A DNA stretch of 64,000 nucleotides from an uncultured Deferribacterales bacterium (GCA_947853665.1 CANTXF010000008.1:1-64000), one strand, 5' to 3'. Counted from the stretch's first letter, positions 16,908 to 27,279 are shown. Numbers and translations are program-made. The notes: generated by a model from the letters alone, not told the origin.

Positions 16908-19268
16908 TCAGTAGGACTGCATTACGCACCAGCATTTATCGAAACGCCCGGCCTTTAAATCGTCCTCGTATATCCAGAAATAGAGCGTTCCCGCGTCGCC
17001 CCACCGCATATCGCACAGGTTCTCCGAGGCGGCCTGAAAAAGCAGCCTTACCGGGCGGGGATAGGTAGGCTCCATTTCGGCCCTTATTATGTCGGCGTAG
17101 CCGAACATTTTAGTTTTTCCCACGCAGGAAGCTATAACGTCGTAAGCCTCCCTTTCAGCCTCCGTTTTAAGGAAAGCCGCCCTTTCCCCGTCGTCCCCCG
17201 CGTAAGGCAGGCTTACGGACGGGACAAGCCTTATCCGGGCGGGCAGAAATTCCTCCGTTTCCGGAAGCCCGTCTCCGAAAGAGGCAGGCTCAAGGCTTTC
17301 GGTATCGGCCGTATAAAGGGCGGCACACTCCGAAGTTCTGCCGTAATAAAAGAAGCTGAGCAGCCCCTTTTCGGGAAGCAAACCGTATCTGTCGAAAGGG
17401 AAAGCCTCGGCCAGATTAATCTGGGCTACAAAGGTCATCGGCATTTTGTCGGAAGCCAGCGGCCACGGCTCGCCCGCCGGAAGGAAGGGTAAACCGCCCA
17501 TTTTAGAAACGTCCTCCGGGAGAGCCTCCTCCGTGTCCACCTCGTAGGCGACGGCAAGTATTTCGTCCCTTATAAGGCTTTTTATATGGCCCTCGTATTT
17601 CAGCAGGCCAGATTCCTTTAAAAGCTCCGGCAGGTTTTTCCTGTCTACGACCTGGGTTTCCTCCGCGTAATCAAGAGTAAACCCGACCCGGCCTCCGGGA
17701 AAGAGGGTTACGGAAACCACGTTGCCGTCCGTACGCTTTGAAAAAAGCTCCTCTATATAAGGATATATTTCAGGCATAAGGCCGTCGAAGGATTTAAGGC
17801 GGCCTATGCCTTCCGGCGTGCTCGCAGAAGCTGGCTCTATTACGAAAAGGCCGTCCGGAGAGGAAGCTATCTTAAAGGTAACGGCGCTTACGCACACATG
17901 ATTTTCATTAAGCTCCTCGTAGAAAAGATCGGCCAGAGGGAGAAGGTAATCGTTTTCCTCGTCCGCATCATCGTCGGACGCGTCAAGATATATGTCGAAA
18001 TCAAAAACCTCATAGCGCACGGAGGAGGCTTCCGGCTCTCCCGTTTCCGGATCTATCTCGAAAGCGAAGCCGAAAGCGTCCCAGCCGGGATAGCCTTCGT
18101 CAAGAAGATCTCCAAGCTCGTTTATCATTCTGTCCAGAGGCTCGTCCAGCGATTCCGGTATGTCGGGGGATATAAACGAGCCTCCCTCCGACGAAAAGTC
18201 GACCAGAGAAAAATACTCCCCGTCCGTGATTATAAGCCCCATTCCGTGCTTCCAGCCTGGTTCGAAAGCCCCGGCCATAACGCGGCTAAGCTCCGTAAGG
18301 GACGGCTCCAGCTCCGGTATATCGCCGCCCAGCTCCCCGTCGGGACGGGGAGCCTCATCCTCTCCGTCCCAATATGTTTCAAGGCCGCGGTCGTGATCGT
18401 GGCTGTGGTCGTGGCCGCAGGAGTCCCCGTCCTCCCCGTCGTCCTCCATAACAGGATAAAAGGTAACGCCGTACCTGCCGTCCCGGAAATTGGTTATGGT
18501 AAATCCGGAAATGTCGTAAGCGTTGGGAATCTCCGCCACCATGGCGCTGAAAGCCTCCGAGATGTCCTTATCGCCGAAAATATCCTCCGGCTCGAAAGAC
18601 TCCACACCGTCTTTAGATATTACAACTATGGAGGTTTTTCCGGCGGCTTTGCCTTCCTCCACTTCAAAGGTTACGTTCACTATATCCCAGTTCATATCGG
18701 CGGAAGGTCTGGTATCGGCCGCCATACACCTTATGGCCTCGTACATTTCGTCGTCCGCCTTGCCTCTGAAAAAGGTGGCGGGCTGTTCTCCTCTGTAAAA
18801 GGTTCTGGCGGCTCCGCAAAGCTCGTCGAAAGACGTTTCCGGCTCTCCCGAGCCGAAGCCGGCTATAAGATAGCCCTCGATGCCGTCGGAAAGATACAGG
18901 GCGTAAAAAATAGTCTCCTTACCTTCCGTAAACTCGACGCCGCCGCATATCTCAAGGCCCGGCATATCGTCCACTATCAGCTCTCTTGCGGCGTAAAGGC
19001 CCGCTTTCTCACGGCCTAAAAGCCTTTCAAGCGCCTCGGAAAGCCTGTCCTGAATAGCAAGCTCGCCGGCAGGAAGGGCTTTTCCGGCGGCAAGTATGTA
19101 ATCCTCGCCGCCTTTTTGCCACCCCAGGGCGATCATATCTCCGCCGCCTGTTACTTTCGCCGCGCCGCCTTTCCCGCCGTCCTCCAGAATCGTAAAATCG
19201 CGCGGATTTTCCTTATCGCCCTCTTTTACGGAGTAGCAGGCCATGATCGCCTTTATCCATTTTTCCAT
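16908..19268 (-). CDS. Large multidomain protein with C-terminal DUF1963/YwqG domain
   Basis: A 786-residue acidic protein without signal peptide or membrane segment. The last 220 or so residues look like DUF1963 (YwqG): SKMGGLPFLPAGEPWPL, then PMTFVAQINLAE, LPEKGLLSFFYY and a C-terminal TLYFWIYEDDL. The N-terminal part appears to contain repeated modules, each with a helix (AFSAMVAEIP; DRMINELGDLLDEG; EIYPYIEELFS) followed by strands ending in a Gly/Phe-rich turn (FRDGRYGVTFYPV; FPGGRVGFTLDYAEE). They resemble YezG/SUKH-type immunity domains by eye. A His-rich CGHDHSHDHD patch (about 284-294) could bind metal. I chose the ATG at 19268, with GGAG six bases upstream. It starts 12 bases after fabI ends, so the two are likely co-transcribed. 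The function is unknown; a polyimmunity protein is one reading. Confidence 0.65.
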   Translation of the reverse strand: MEKWIKAIMACYSVKEGDKENPRDFTILEDGGKGGAAKVTGGGDMIALGWQKGGEDYILAAGKALPAGELAIQDRLSEALERLLGREKAGLYAARELIVDDMPGLEICGGVEFTEGKETIFYALYLSDGIEGYLIAGFGSGEPETSFDELCGAARTFYRGEQPATFFRGKADDEMYEAIRCMAADTRPSADMNWDIVNVTFEVEEGKAAGKTSIVVISKDGVESFEPEDIFGDKDISEAFSAMVAEIPNAYDISGFTITNFRDGRYGVTFYPVMEDDGEDGDSCGHDHSHDHDRGLETYWDGEDEAPRPDGELGGDIPELEPSLTELSRVMAGAFEPGWKHGMGLIITDGEYFSLVDFSSEGGSFISPDIPESLDEPLDRMINELGDLLDEGYPGWDAFGFAFEIDPETGEPEASSVRYEVFDFDIYLDASDDDADEENDYLLPLADLFYEELNENHVCVSAVTFKIASSPDGLFVIEPASASTPEGIGRLKSFDGLMPEIYPYIEELFSKRTDGNVVSVTLFPGGRVGFTLDYAEETQVVDRKNLPELLKESGLLKYEGHIKSLIRDEILAVAYEVDTEEALPEDVSKMGGLPFLPAGEPWPLASDKMPMTFVAQINLAEAFPFDRYGLLPEKGLLSFFYYGRTSECAALYTADTESLEPASFGDGLPETEEFLPARIRLVPSVSLPYAGDDGERAAFLKTEAEREAYDVIASCVGKTKMFGYADIIRAEMEPTYPRPVRLLFQAASENLCDMRWGDAGTLYFWIYEDDLKAGRFDKCWCVMQSY

Positions 19269-19280
19269 TATAAACTCCAA

Positions 19281-20051
19281 TCAGAAACCCATAATATTAT
19301 AACCCGCGTCCACATGTATCACTTCGCCGGTTATGTTTTTGGAAAGGTCGCTGGCGAGAAACGCCGCGCAGCCTCCGCAGTCGTTTATATCCACGTTGCG
19401 GCCGAGAGGCGCCCTTTCGCTGTAAACGGGCAGCATGGAGCGGAACCCGGACACGCCCGCGGCGGAAACTGTTTTTATAGGACCGGCCGATATGGCGTTC
19501 ACGCGCACGCTCTTTTTGCCCATATCCACCGCCAGATAGCGCACTGTGGCTTCCAGAGCTGCCTTCGCCACGCCCATAACGTTATAGTTTGGAACGACCT
19601 TCTCTGCGCCGTAGTAAGTCATCGTTATAACGGAGCCTTCGGGAGAAAGCAGACGCTCGAATTTATTAGCCACTGCCACAAGGGTGTAAACGCTTATATT
19701 CATAGCCGTAAGGAAATCGGCCCTTGCAGTGTCCGCGTATCTGCCGGCAAGGCACTCGTGGGGAGCGAAAGCAACGGAATGGACTATACAGTCGAGAGAG
19801 CCGTATTTTTTTTCCGCTTTCAAAGCGAGGGCCTCTATGGCAGAGTCGTCGGAAAGGTCGCACTCCTCAAGAAAGGAAGCACCGAGCTCCTCCGCGATAG
19901 GCTTCACCCTGCGCTCTATGGAAGAGCCGCCGGCGTAGGAAATGCCAAGCTCCGCCCCCTGCTCTTTCATTTGCCTGGCTATGCCGTAAGCAATGCTTCT
20001 GTCGTTAGCTATACCGAAAATAAGAACTTTTTTTCCGTCAAGTAAACCCAT
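19281..20051 (-). CDS. fabI: Enoyl-[acyl-carrier-protein] reductase (NADH)
   Basis: Catalyses the last reduction of fatty-acid elongation, 256 aa, short-chain dehydrogenase fold. Visible family features are the FabI-type nucleotide loop GIANDRSIAYGIA, the IVHSVAFAP stretch and the active site Y-x6-K (YNVMGVAKAALEATVRYLA). The C-terminus has GPIKTVSAAGV and GEVIHVDAGYNIMG. The length is normal. It heads a two-gene unit with the DUF1963 protein. Confidence 0.96.
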   Translation of the reverse strand: MGLLDGKKVLIFGIANDRSIAYGIARQMKEQGAELGISYAGGSSIERRVKPIAEELGASFLEECDLSDDSAIEALALKAEKKYGSLDCIVHSVAFAPHECLAGRYADTARADFLTAMNISVYTLVAVANKFERLLSPEGSVITMTYYGAEKVVPNYNVMGVAKAALEATVRYLAVDMGKKSVRVNAISAGPIKTVSAAGVSGFRSMLPVYSERAPLGRNVDINDCGGCAAFLASDLSKNITGEVIHVDAGYNIMGF

Positions 20052-20124
20052 AAATTCACCGCCTTATATTATTTAGGAAAAATTCCCGTAAAAATAGCCT
20101 AAAAGTATTAAATCCGGATCGCAG

Positions 20125-21492
20125 TTATTTTCCCGCGGCCGCCAGATATTCCATCAATCCGCCTATATCTTTTATATTTACCAGCTCTATGCTTTCGCTC
20201 TTATCGGATTTTACCGGAACGCAGAAAAATTTCATCCCGAATCTGGCGGCTTCGGACATACGCCCCTGCATATTGGGCGCAGGGCGGGCCTCGCCCGTAA
20301 GCCCCACCTCGCCGGCAAACACCCGGTCGAAGGGTATGGGCTTATCCTTAAAGGATGAAATCAGCGCCGCGCACACGGCCAGGTCCGCCGCAGGCTCGTT
20401 TACCCTGAGCCCTCCGGCCACGTTAAGGTAAACGTCCGCCCCGGAAAGGCTTAAACCGCCTTTTTTCTCCAATATGGCGATAAGCATATTCAGCCTGTTA
20501 GGGTCGAACCCGGTGGCGTTGCGCTTCGGGTACTGGAAAAAAGTAGGGGCCGCAAGAGCCTGTATTTCCACGATAAAAGGCCGCGAGCCTTCAAGGACCG
20601 GGCAGAGAACCTTACCGGCGGCAGGCTCCTGGCCCAAATCCATAAAGGCTTTATTTCCCGCCTCCAAAAGCCCCTTGGAGGACATTTCAAATATGCCAAC
20701 CTCGTCTGTGGAGCCGAAACGGTTTTTAACAGAGCGCAATATGCGGACGCCTCTCGAATAATCCCCCTCGAAATAAAGCACCGTATCCACAAGATGCTCC
20801 AGAACCTTAGGCCCGGCTATATTGCCGTCTTTAGTGACCTGGCCCACGATAAAGACGGTAAGGCCTGAGCTTTTGGCCAGCTCCACAAGGCGGTAGGTAA
20901 TATGGCGCACCTGCCCCACCGTGCCGCCGGAGGAGGAAAGCTCGGAGGACACCATCGTCTGTATGGAATCTATTATAAGATAATCGTATTTGTTATCCGC
21001 AAGGGTAAAAAGAACGTCCTCGAAAGCGGTGGTGGCAAGAAGCTCCAGCTTTTCCGGCCTGACGGAAAGCCTGTCCGCCCGGAGACGTATCTGGGCGGGG
21101 GATTCCTCGCCGGAAACATAGAGAGTGCGCTTTTCCTTTTCCGAAAGAATCCCCGCCACCTGAAGCATTACGGTGGATTTGCCTATACCCGGCTCGCCAC
21201 CTATAAGCACTACGGAGCCTTTTACTATGCCGCCTCCAAGCACCTGGTCAAGCTCGCCTATGCCGGTCATAAAGCGGGAAGTTTCAAGCCCTTTGACGCA
21301 GGCCAGGCTTACAGGAGAAGCGGACGGGCTGTATTTGCCGGGCACAGGGCCGCCCGACGGGGAAGGCTTTTCCGCAACCTCCTCCACAAAGCTGTTCCAG
21401 GCGGAGCACTCCGGGCAGCGCCCCATCCATTTGGGAGACACGCTGCCGCAGTTCTGGCATACGTAAGAAGTTTTAATTTTAGCCAAATTCAT
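20125..21492 (-). CDS. radA: DNA repair protein RadA
   Basis: RecA-like ATPase that promotes branch migration in recombination, 455 aa. An N-terminal C4 zinc finger (YVCQNCGSVSPKWMGRCPEC) is followed by a Walker A GGEPGIGKST and a Walker B-like YLIIDSIQ. The RadA-specific KNRFGSTDEVGIFEM motif follows, then a C-terminal Lon-protease-like domain (about 290-455) with GLTGEARPAPNMQGRMSEA. It lies 28 bases downstream of ruvB, forming a recombination cluster ruvC-ruvA-ruvB-radA. Confidence 0.96.
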   Translation of the reverse strand: MNLAKIKTSYVCQNCGSVSPKWMGRCPECSAWNSFVEEVAEKPSPSGGPVPGKYSPSASPVSLACVKGLETSRFMTGIGELDQVLGGGIVKGSVVLIGGEPGIGKSTVMLQVAGILSEKEKRTLYVSGEESPAQIRLRADRLSVRPEKLELLATTAFEDVLFTLADNKYDYLIIDSIQTMVSSELSSSGGTVGQVRHITYRLVELAKSSGLTVFIVGQVTKDGNIAGPKVLEHLVDTVLYFEGDYSRGVRILRSVKNRFGSTDEVGIFEMSSKGLLEAGNKAFMDLGQEPAAGKVLCPVLEGSRPFIVEIQALAAPTFFQYPKRNATGFDPNRLNMLIAILEKKGGLSLSGADVYLNVAGGLRVNEPAADLAVCAALISSFKDKPIPFDRVFAGEVGLTGEARPAPNMQGRMSEAARFGMKFFCVPVKSDKSESIELVNIKDIGGLMEYLAAAGK

Positions 21493-21519
21493 ATCCCCGC
21501 TGAAAAAAACCGCACGAGC

Positions 21520-22548
21520 CTACTCGTCAATGTAATCTTCGATGGTGGTTTCTTTATTCATTTTAACGCCCAGATGGTCGTAAGCCATTTTAGTGGCCAC
21601 GCGGCCTCTGGGTGTTTTTTTCACAAACCCGCGGAATATGAGGAAAGGCTCTATAACGTCCTCTATAGTGTCCTTTTCCTCGCTGGTGGCGGCGGCCAGG
21701 GTTTCCACCCCCACGGGGCCGCCGTCGTATTTGTGTATTATGGCTTCAAGAAGGCGGCGGTCGCCGGAGTCAAGACCTTCCCCGTCTATTTCAAGGCGCT
21801 CGAGGCCGTCCTTAGCCACGTTAAGGGAAATTACGCCCTTATTGAACACATGGGCGAAATCCCTCATCCTGCGCAGTATCCTGTGGGCTATGCGGGGAGT
21901 GCCCCTGCTCCTGCGGGCGATTTCAAGGGCCGCGGGCATTTCTATATCCGTGCCGAGAAGAGAGGCCCCCCGCGACACAATCCGCGCCAGCTCCTCGTCC
22001 GTGTAAAACTCAAGGCGTATTATCATGCCGAACCTGTCCCGCAGGGGAGAGGTAAGAAGGCCGGCCCTGGTAGTAGCCCCTACGAGAGTAAACCGGGGAA
22101 GATCAAGCCGCATGGACCTTGCCGCCGGGCCCTGCCCTATAAGAAGATCCAGCTTAAAATCCTCCATAGCGGGGTAAAGTATCTCCTCCACGGAGGCGTT
22201 CAGCCTGTGTATCTCGTCGATAAAAAGCACTTCTCTCGGCGTAAGATTCGTAAGCAGAGCCGCCAGATCCCCGGATTTTTCTATGGTGGGGCCGCTGGTG
22301 GTTTTAATATTGACCCCAAGCTCTCTGGCTATTATATACGCAAGGGTGGTTTTGCCCAGGCCGGGAGGTCCGTAAAAAAGGCAGTGGTCAAGGTTTTCGC
22401 CCCGCTCTTTGGCGGCCCTGACATATACTTTAAGGTTGGATATTACTTTTTTCTGGCCTGTGTACTCGTCGAAGGTCTCCGGGCGCAGGGCGGCTCCTCC
22501 CCTATCCTCCTGAATTTCGCCGCCGTTTAATATGTCGTCTCTTTCCAT
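21520..22548 (-). CDS. ruvB: Holliday junction branch migration ATPase RuvB
   Basis: Hexameric motor of the RuvAB complex, 342 aa. Walker [10 protein letters not shown], Walker [10 protein letters not shown], sensor 1 [11 protein letters not shown] and the ArgFinger region [15 protein letters not shown] are all present, with a C-terminal winged helix ([17 protein letters not shown]). Its ATG shares its first base with the ruvA stop, so translation is coupled. Confidence 0.97.
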   Translation of the reverse strand: MERDDILNGGEIQEDRGGAALRPETFDEYTGQKKVISNLKVYVRAAKERGENLDHCLFYGPPGLGKTTLAYIIARELGVNIKTTSGPTIEKSGDLAALLTNLTPREVLFIDEIHRLNASVEEILYPAMEDFKLDLLIGQGPAARSMRLDLPRFTLVGATTRAGLLTSPLRDRFGMIIRLEFYTDEELARIVSRGASLLGTDIEMPAALEIARRSRGTPRIAHRILRRMRDFAHVFNKGVISLNVAKDGLERLEIDGEGLDSGDRRLLEAIIHKYDGGPVGVETLAAATSEEKDTIEDVIEPFLIFRGFVKKTPRGRVATKMAYDHLGVKMNKETTIEDYIDE

Positions 22549-23126
22549 CAGCCTTTACCGGAGAGAATATGGAGGGCGCTTTTCAGCACAGCCTCGAAAC
22601 CGCCGTCTGCGGGAGCGCCTTCCACGGCTTTTCTGCAATCGGGCAGCTTGTAACCCAAGTTCACGAGAGCGCCGATAACGTCCTGCTTTACGTCCCCGGC
22701 GGGTCCGGATTCGGAGCATACGATACCGTCGAACTTGTCTTTAAGCTCCACGACTATCCTTTCCGCAGTTTTTTTGCCCACTCCGGGGATGGTCGCAAGC
22801 ATCGCGTGGTCGGAGGAGCCTATGGCCTGCCTAAGCTGCTCCGGGCCGATACCGCCCAATATTTTTACGGCCAGCTTGGGCCCGATGCCGGAAACAGTTA
22901 TCAACAGAAGAAAAAGCTGTTTTTCTTCCAGAGTGGCAAAGCCGAAAAGATATACGCCGTCCTCCCGGACCGACATATGGGTATAGATACGGGCCTCCTC
23001 CCCAACGGCGGGAAGGGCCGCGTATGTGGCCAGAGATACGGAGGCTTCGTAAGCCACGCCGTTTACGTCCACGGCCACGGAAGAAGGCTGCTTTTCAACC
23101 AGCCTGCCAGAGAGTCTGTAAATCAA
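22548..23126 (-). CDS. ruvA: Holliday junction DNA-binding protein RuvA
   Basis: Junction-binding subunit of RuvAB, 192 aa. It has the N-terminal OB fold (starting [12 protein letters not shown]), two helix-hairpin-helix motifs ([18 protein letters not shown] and [20 protein letters not shown]) and a C-terminal UBA-like domain III. The family start (M-I-x-x-L-x-G) corresponds to a TTG at 23126, preceded by GGGAGG. It overlaps the ruvC stop by four bases. An upstream start at 23162 would add an unrelated N-terminus and is rejected. Confidence 0.95.
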   Translation of the reverse strand: MIYRLSGRLVEKQPSSVAVDVNGVAYEASVSLATYAALPAVGEEARIYTHMSVREDGVYLFGFATLEEKQLFLLLITVSGIGPKLAVKILGGIGPEQLRQAIGSSDHAMLATIPGVGKKTAERIVVELKDKFDGIVCSESGPAGDVKQDVIGALVNLGYKLPDCRKAVEGAPADGGFEAVLKSALHILSGKG

Positions 23127-23608
23127 ACCGGTATTCCTCCCGTTTCCGCGTAGGTAAGGCATATTCCGCAGGCAAGGGCGTCCGTAACGTCGAGAGGAAC
23201 GCCCTTAAAAAGAATGTTAAGGTGCATTTCCACCAGCTTCTTCACCTGCTCCTTTTCAGCCTTTCCGTAGCCCGTAACGGCTTTTTTTATCTGGAGCGCG
23301 GAATACTCCCTGACGGGCACGTCATGAGCTATAAGGGCCCCTATTATGGCGCCTCTGGCCTGCCCGAGAAGCAGGGCACTCCTTGAGTTGTTGGAAGTAA
23401 AAATATTCTCCACGGCGGCAATTTCCGGCTTATATTCCACAACGGCTTCCGCAATGCCGGAAATTATCTTTCCCAGCCTGACGGGCAGAGGCTTTTTAGA
23501 ATCGGTTGTTATAAGCCTGTGGGCCACGTAGGAGACCCTGCCGCGCTCGCCTTCCAGTATGCCCACGCCCGTTTTATTAAGGCCGGGGTCTATGCCCATG
23601 AATATCAT
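23123..23608 (-). CDS. ruvC: Holliday junction resolvase RuvC
   Basis: Endonuclease that resolves Holliday junctions, 161 aa. Catalytic acidic residues appear in the expected places: MGIDPGLNKTGVG at the N-terminus, AAVENIF in the middle and DVTDALACGICL at the end. It heads ruvC-ruvA-ruvB on the minus strand. Confidence 0.96.
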   Translation of the reverse strand: MIFMGIDPGLNKTGVGILEGERGRVSYVAHRLITTDSKKPLPVRLGKIISGIAEAVVEYKPEIAAVENIFTSNNSRSALLLGQARGAIIGALIAHDVPVREYSALQIKKAVTGYGKAEKEQVKKLVEMHLNILFKGVPLDVTDALACGICLTYAETGGIPV

Positions 23609-23666
23609 TTATATCTTCCTAAAGCTAAAGAAAACCGCTTGAATGCCACGAAACGGAAGAAAAAAA

Positions 23667-24413
23667 TCAATCCATCTCGTCGAAAACGGAATCGTCTATT
23701 TTATAGTTGCCGTAAACTTCCTGCACGTCGTCCAGGTCCTCAAGGGCTTCAACGAGGGCTATTATCTTTTTGGCCGCGTCGCCCTCCACGTCCACCGTCA
23801 TGCGGGGCTTCATGGCAATTTCGGCGAACTCCGGCTCTATGCCGTTTTCCGCCAGCTTGTTTTTAACGGCTTCAAAATCCGCCGGGGCGGTGGTTATGGA
23901 GTATATATCACCGTCGGTTACAACGTCCTCGGCTCCCGCCTCAAGGGCGTAGTCCATTATTTCGTCCTCGGAGCAGGCGCTTACGGGAACCTCTATTATG
24001 CCCTTGTTGTCGAACTGCCAGGAAACGGCCCCGGCCTCGGCCATGGAGCCGCCGCGCTTCGTTATAACCGTGCGCACTTCCATAATGGTGCGGTTCCTGT
24101 TGTCCGTAAGGGTTTTTACCAGTATACCCACTCCGCCGGGAGCGTAGCCTTCGTACATTATATCTTCGAACACCTGGTCGTTTCCCTCGCCCGTGCCCTT
24201 CTTTATGGCTCTTTCCACATTATCCTTGGGCATATTGGCGGCCCTGGCTTTGTCGAGGGCAAGGCGCAGGCGTGAATTGGAGCTGGGGTCTCCGCCGCCT
24301 ATTTTGGCGGCGACCGTAAGCTCGCGGCCGATTTTTGTGAAAATCTTGCCTTTCTTATTGTCCTGCGCTTCCTTCCTGTGCTTGATGTTCGACCACTTAC
24401 TGTGTCCTGACAT
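23667..24413 (-). CDS. yebC: YebC/PmpR-family protein (TACO1-like)
   Basis: A conserved 248-residue protein of the YebC family. It begins with the universal MSGHSKWSNIKHRKEAQD and contains GGNxxNSRL-like GGDPSSNSRLRLALDKARAANMPKDN and later GGSMAEAGAVSWQF. Members are described both as transcriptional regulators and as helpers of translation through proline-rich stretches. Sequence does not say which applies here. It sits just upstream of ruvC, a common neighbourhood. Confidence 0.95.
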   Translation of the reverse strand: MSGHSKWSNIKHRKEAQDNKKGKIFTKIGRELTVAAKIGGGDPSSNSRLRLALDKARAANMPKDNVERAIKKGTGEGNDQVFEDIMYEGYAPGGVGILVKTLTDNRNRTIMEVRTVITKRGGSMAEAGAVSWQFDNKGIIEVPVSACSEDEIMDYALEAGAEDVVTDGDIYSITTAPADFEAVKNKLAENGIEPEFAEIAMKPRMTVDVEGDAAKKIIALVEALEDLDDVQEVYGNYKIDDSVFDEMD

Positions 24414-24529
24414 AAATCCTCCGCAACACCGTATTTCAAGTTTATCAGTTTTAAATTTATATTCAGCCTTATAGCTTGCCTTATATCCGAAATTTTTTCA
24501 AGACAGAAATGGCCGCCTCCGGCCCAACG

Positions 24530-24555
24530 AAAAACCGCCGGAGGATTTCCGGCGG
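24530..24555 (-). terminator. Terminator of the DUF1015 gene
   Basis: CCGCCGGA (24535-24542) pairs with TCCGGCGG (24548-24555). On the minus strand the stem is followed by five T. It lies 10 bases after the stop codon. Confidence 0.88.
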
Positions 24556-24565
24556 CGGTAAGCGT

Positions 24566-25825
24566 TTAAAGGTCGTTAAACAGAAGGCCAGTGGCCAGCT
24601 TCGGATAAAAGAAGGTGGATTTCTGTGGCATTACTAGGCCGCTTTCCGAAACTTCCCTTATGGTCTCCATATCCTCCGGATGGAGCAAAAAAGCCACCGA
24701 CGGGTGAGATGCCCGGTATTTCTCTATTTCCTCTAAGGTCTGGATAAAATGTATGCCGTCCTTCGCAAGGAGCTTTTCGTCCGTAAAGCCGAGCTGGGCT
24801 TTAAGAACGAGGTCTTCCAGAAGGTATGTGTCCACCTTGCGGTAAACGGGATGAAGGCACTCTATGGATTCTTTTATTATCTTCATGCCGTAATTTCCCT
24901 GCATACCCATGAAAACCCACGCGCCGGTAGTATCCGCCGTGTCTTTCATAAAGGCGTCGACCGCCTCTTTATCCGCCAGGGGAACGTAATCGAACATAGG
25001 CTTTAGCCCTTCCAGAAGAACGGAATCCTGAAAATCCGCGGGCACGTCCGCCACCCTGTGGGTAGGGAACACCTTTAACCCTTCGTCCTGAAAGTTTATG
25101 AACATCATCATCACGAAATCGTAGGGCTTTATCTCGTCGGAGGAATCCCCGTTGGCCGAGCGCATATCGTCCCTGTATTTGAGGGCCGTTTCGTACCGGT
25201 GGTGGCCGTCTGCGATATATATGGCTTTATCCTGCATAAAGCTTACGATTTTTTCCATATCCTCCGGGTCGTCCACGACCCATATAGAGTGCTTTACCTT
25301 ATCGTCGTCCACCGCGGAAGCCGCCGGCATGGTTTTCTTTATTTCGTTGAAAAGCGGGGCCAGTCTGTTCTCCCCGTCCTGATAAAGGCCGAACACTTCG
25401 GAAAAATTGGCCTTGCTGGCTTTCATAAGCTCGTAGCGGTCCTGTTTGGGGCCGGAGTGGGTCTTTTCATGGGGAAAAACCTGCCCTTTGCCGAATTCCG
25501 AAAGCTTGAGAATCCCAACGAAACCGGAGCGGACGTACTGCCTGCCGTCGTATTCGTAAACCTGCTCGTAGAGATAAAAGGCGGGATGTTCCTCCTTTAT
25601 GAGAACCCCGTCGAAAAGCCACTGCCTGTATAAATCCCCGGCGATTTTATATTTATCCTCGCCGCCCGACGGCAAATCTATCTGCACCACGTTATAAGGC
25701 GAACGGGCGACATACTTTTCCCGCATTTCCGGCGATATAACGTCGTAGGGCGGAGCTATCACCTGTTTGAGCAATACCTTTTCGGGATTATACTTAACAC
25801 CTCTGAAAGGCCTTACAATAGACAC
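24566..25825 (-). CDS. DUF1015 family protein
   Basis: A 419-residue cytosolic protein of the DUF1015 family. Family hallmarks are the N-terminal IVRPFRGVKYNPEK and IAPPYDVISPEMREKY, the central VFPHEKTHSGPKQDR, and IYIADGHHRYETALKYRDD. The C-terminus ends VMPQKSTFFYPKLATGLLF. The family is widespread in anaerobes, and the conserved His and Asp residues suggest a kinase- or hydrolase-like active site. No function is established. It stands as a single gene with its own terminator; about 218 bp of non-coding sequence separates it from tyrS. Confidence 0.85.
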   Translation of the reverse strand: MSIVRPFRGVKYNPEKVLLKQVIAPPYDVISPEMREKYVARSPYNVVQIDLPSGGEDKYKIAGDLYRQWLFDGVLIKEEHPAFYLYEQVYEYDGRQYVRSGFVGILKLSEFGKGQVFPHEKTHSGPKQDRYELMKASKANFSEVFGLYQDGENRLAPLFNEIKKTMPAASAVDDDKVKHSIWVVDDPEDMEKIVSFMQDKAIYIADGHHRYETALKYRDDMRSANGDSSDEIKPYDFVMMMFINFQDEGLKVFPTHRVADVPADFQDSVLLEGLKPMFDYVPLADKEAVDAFMKDTADTTGAWVFMGMQGNYGMKIIKESIECLHPVYRKVDTYLLEDLVLKAQLGFTDEKLLAKDGIHFIQTLEEIEKYRASHPSVAFLLHPEDMETIREVSESGLVMPQKSTFFYPKLATGLLFNDL

Positions 25826-26043
25826 GTTTCTGCCTCCTTCATTTTCGTAAGGACATAATCGATAACCCTGGCGGCGTCCCTTAACGGGGTAAAGGGCTAC
25901 GGGTATCCGCCTTTAAACGTCCGAGGCAAAGCCCCGCCCCGGCTTATAAAGCCCGGCCGGGATAAGCCAGACGCAAAGGCCGCGGAAAAGACTTCCGCCG
26001 CTTTCGCCCGTTTTAGCCCGCGAATAGGAAAGTCCGCCGCAAT

Positions 26044-27225
26044 CTATATAATTATCTTCGCGAATCTGCGTTTTCCGACTTTAAGAACGCCTGAGCGCTC
26101 CGGAAACGCGGAAAGGTCCGAAACCCTTTCTCCGTCGAAATATATACCGCCCTGCTCCGCAAGCCTGCGGGCGTCGGTTTTCGACTGAGCGAAGTTAAGC
26201 GCCGTTATTATATCAAGCAGGCTTTTTCCGCCGCCTTCGTATTCCGGCATATCCTCCGGGTTTTCCTTTCTGGAAAAAACCCGCTCGAAATTTTCTCTGG
26301 CAGCTCTTGAGGCCGCCTGCCCGTGATAACGCTCCACAATCTCGGAAGCCAGCCTTTTTTTAGCTTCCATGGGGTGGAGACCGCCGCTTTCTATATCGGC
26401 TTTCATTTTATCTATCTCCGCCAGAGAAAGGTCGCTCAAAAGGGTGTAATACCTGAACATAAGCTCGTCCGTAACGGACATCAGCTTGCCGAACATATCG
26501 TCCGGGGCCTCGGATATGCCCACGTAGTTGCCGAGGGATTTGCTCATTTTCTGCACGCCGTCAAGCCCCTCTATTATAGGCATGGTAATGGCCACCTGAG
26601 GCTTGAGGCCGTAGCTTCTCAAAAGATCCCGGCCCACGAGCAGGTTAAATTTCTGGTCCGTGCCGCCAAGCTCCACGTCGGCATTCATGGCGACGGAATC
26701 GTAGCCCTGCATAAGGGGATACATAAATTCGTGCATACCTATAGGCTGGCCCGCGTGGTATCTTTTCTGAAAGTCGTCCCTTTCGAGAATCCTCGCCACG
26801 GTAGCCTTCGCCGTAAGCTCAAGCACGCCTCTCGTGCCCAGCTTATCGAGCCACAGGCTGTTGAAGGCTATTTCCGTCTTGTCGGGGTCGAGTATTTTAA
26901 ATACCTGCTCCTTATAGGTTTCCGCGTTGGCAAGCACCTGCTCCCTCGTAAGGGGCTTTCTGGTTTCCGACTTGCCGGAAGGGTCTCCTATCATGCCGGT
27001 AAAATCCCCTATAAGAAAAACCACATTATGACCCAGGGCCTGAAAATGCTTCATTTTCTGCAGCACGACAGTGTGGCCCAGATGAAGGTCGGGAGCGGTG
27101 GGGTCGAAGCCCGCCTTTACCGTAAGGGGCCTGCCGCTTCGCAGCTTTTCGGCCAAATCCGCCTCGGAAATAATCTCCCCCGTACCCCTGCGCAGGAGTT
27201 CAAGCTGTTCTTCAACGCTTAACAA
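26044..27225 (-). CDS. tyrS: Tyrosyl-tRNA synthetase
   Basis: Charges tRNA-Tyr, 393 aa, class I synthetase. The HIGH-type motif HLGHTVVL, the tyrosine-binding segment [15 protein letters not shown] and KMSKSLGN are present. A C-terminal S4-like RNA-binding domain ends at about residue 390. Length and spacing match the shorter bacterial TyrRS lineage (TyrZ-like). No T-box leader is present; the gene starts only 54 bases after the preceding prepilin peptidase gene. Confidence 0.95.
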   Translation of the reverse strand: MLSVEEQLELLRRGTGEIISEADLAEKLRSGRPLTVKAGFDPTAPDLHLGHTVVLQKMKHFQALGHNVVFLIGDFTGMIGDPSGKSETRKPLTREQVLANAETYKEQVFKILDPDKTEIAFNSLWLDKLGTRGVLELTAKATVARILERDDFQKRYHAGQPIGMHEFMYPLMQGYDSVAMNADVELGGTDQKFNLLVGRDLLRSYGLKPQVAITMPIIEGLDGVQKMSKSLGNYVGISEAPDDMFGKLMSVTDELMFRYYTLLSDLSLAEIDKMKADIESGGLHPMEAKKRLASEIVERYHGQAASRAARENFERVFSRKENPEDMPEYEGGGKSLLDIITALNFAQSKTDARRLAEQGGIYFDGERVSDLSAFPERSGVLKVGKRRFAKIII

Positions 27226-27279
27226 TTTTACACCAGCCTCGATTAGTATCCATGAAAATATTTCAATAAATGCTTTTTG

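Noticed and set aside
20902-22530. 542-codon open frame on the plus strand
   Set aside because: It lies antisense to radA and ruvB, both unmistakable, and its translation resembles no protein.
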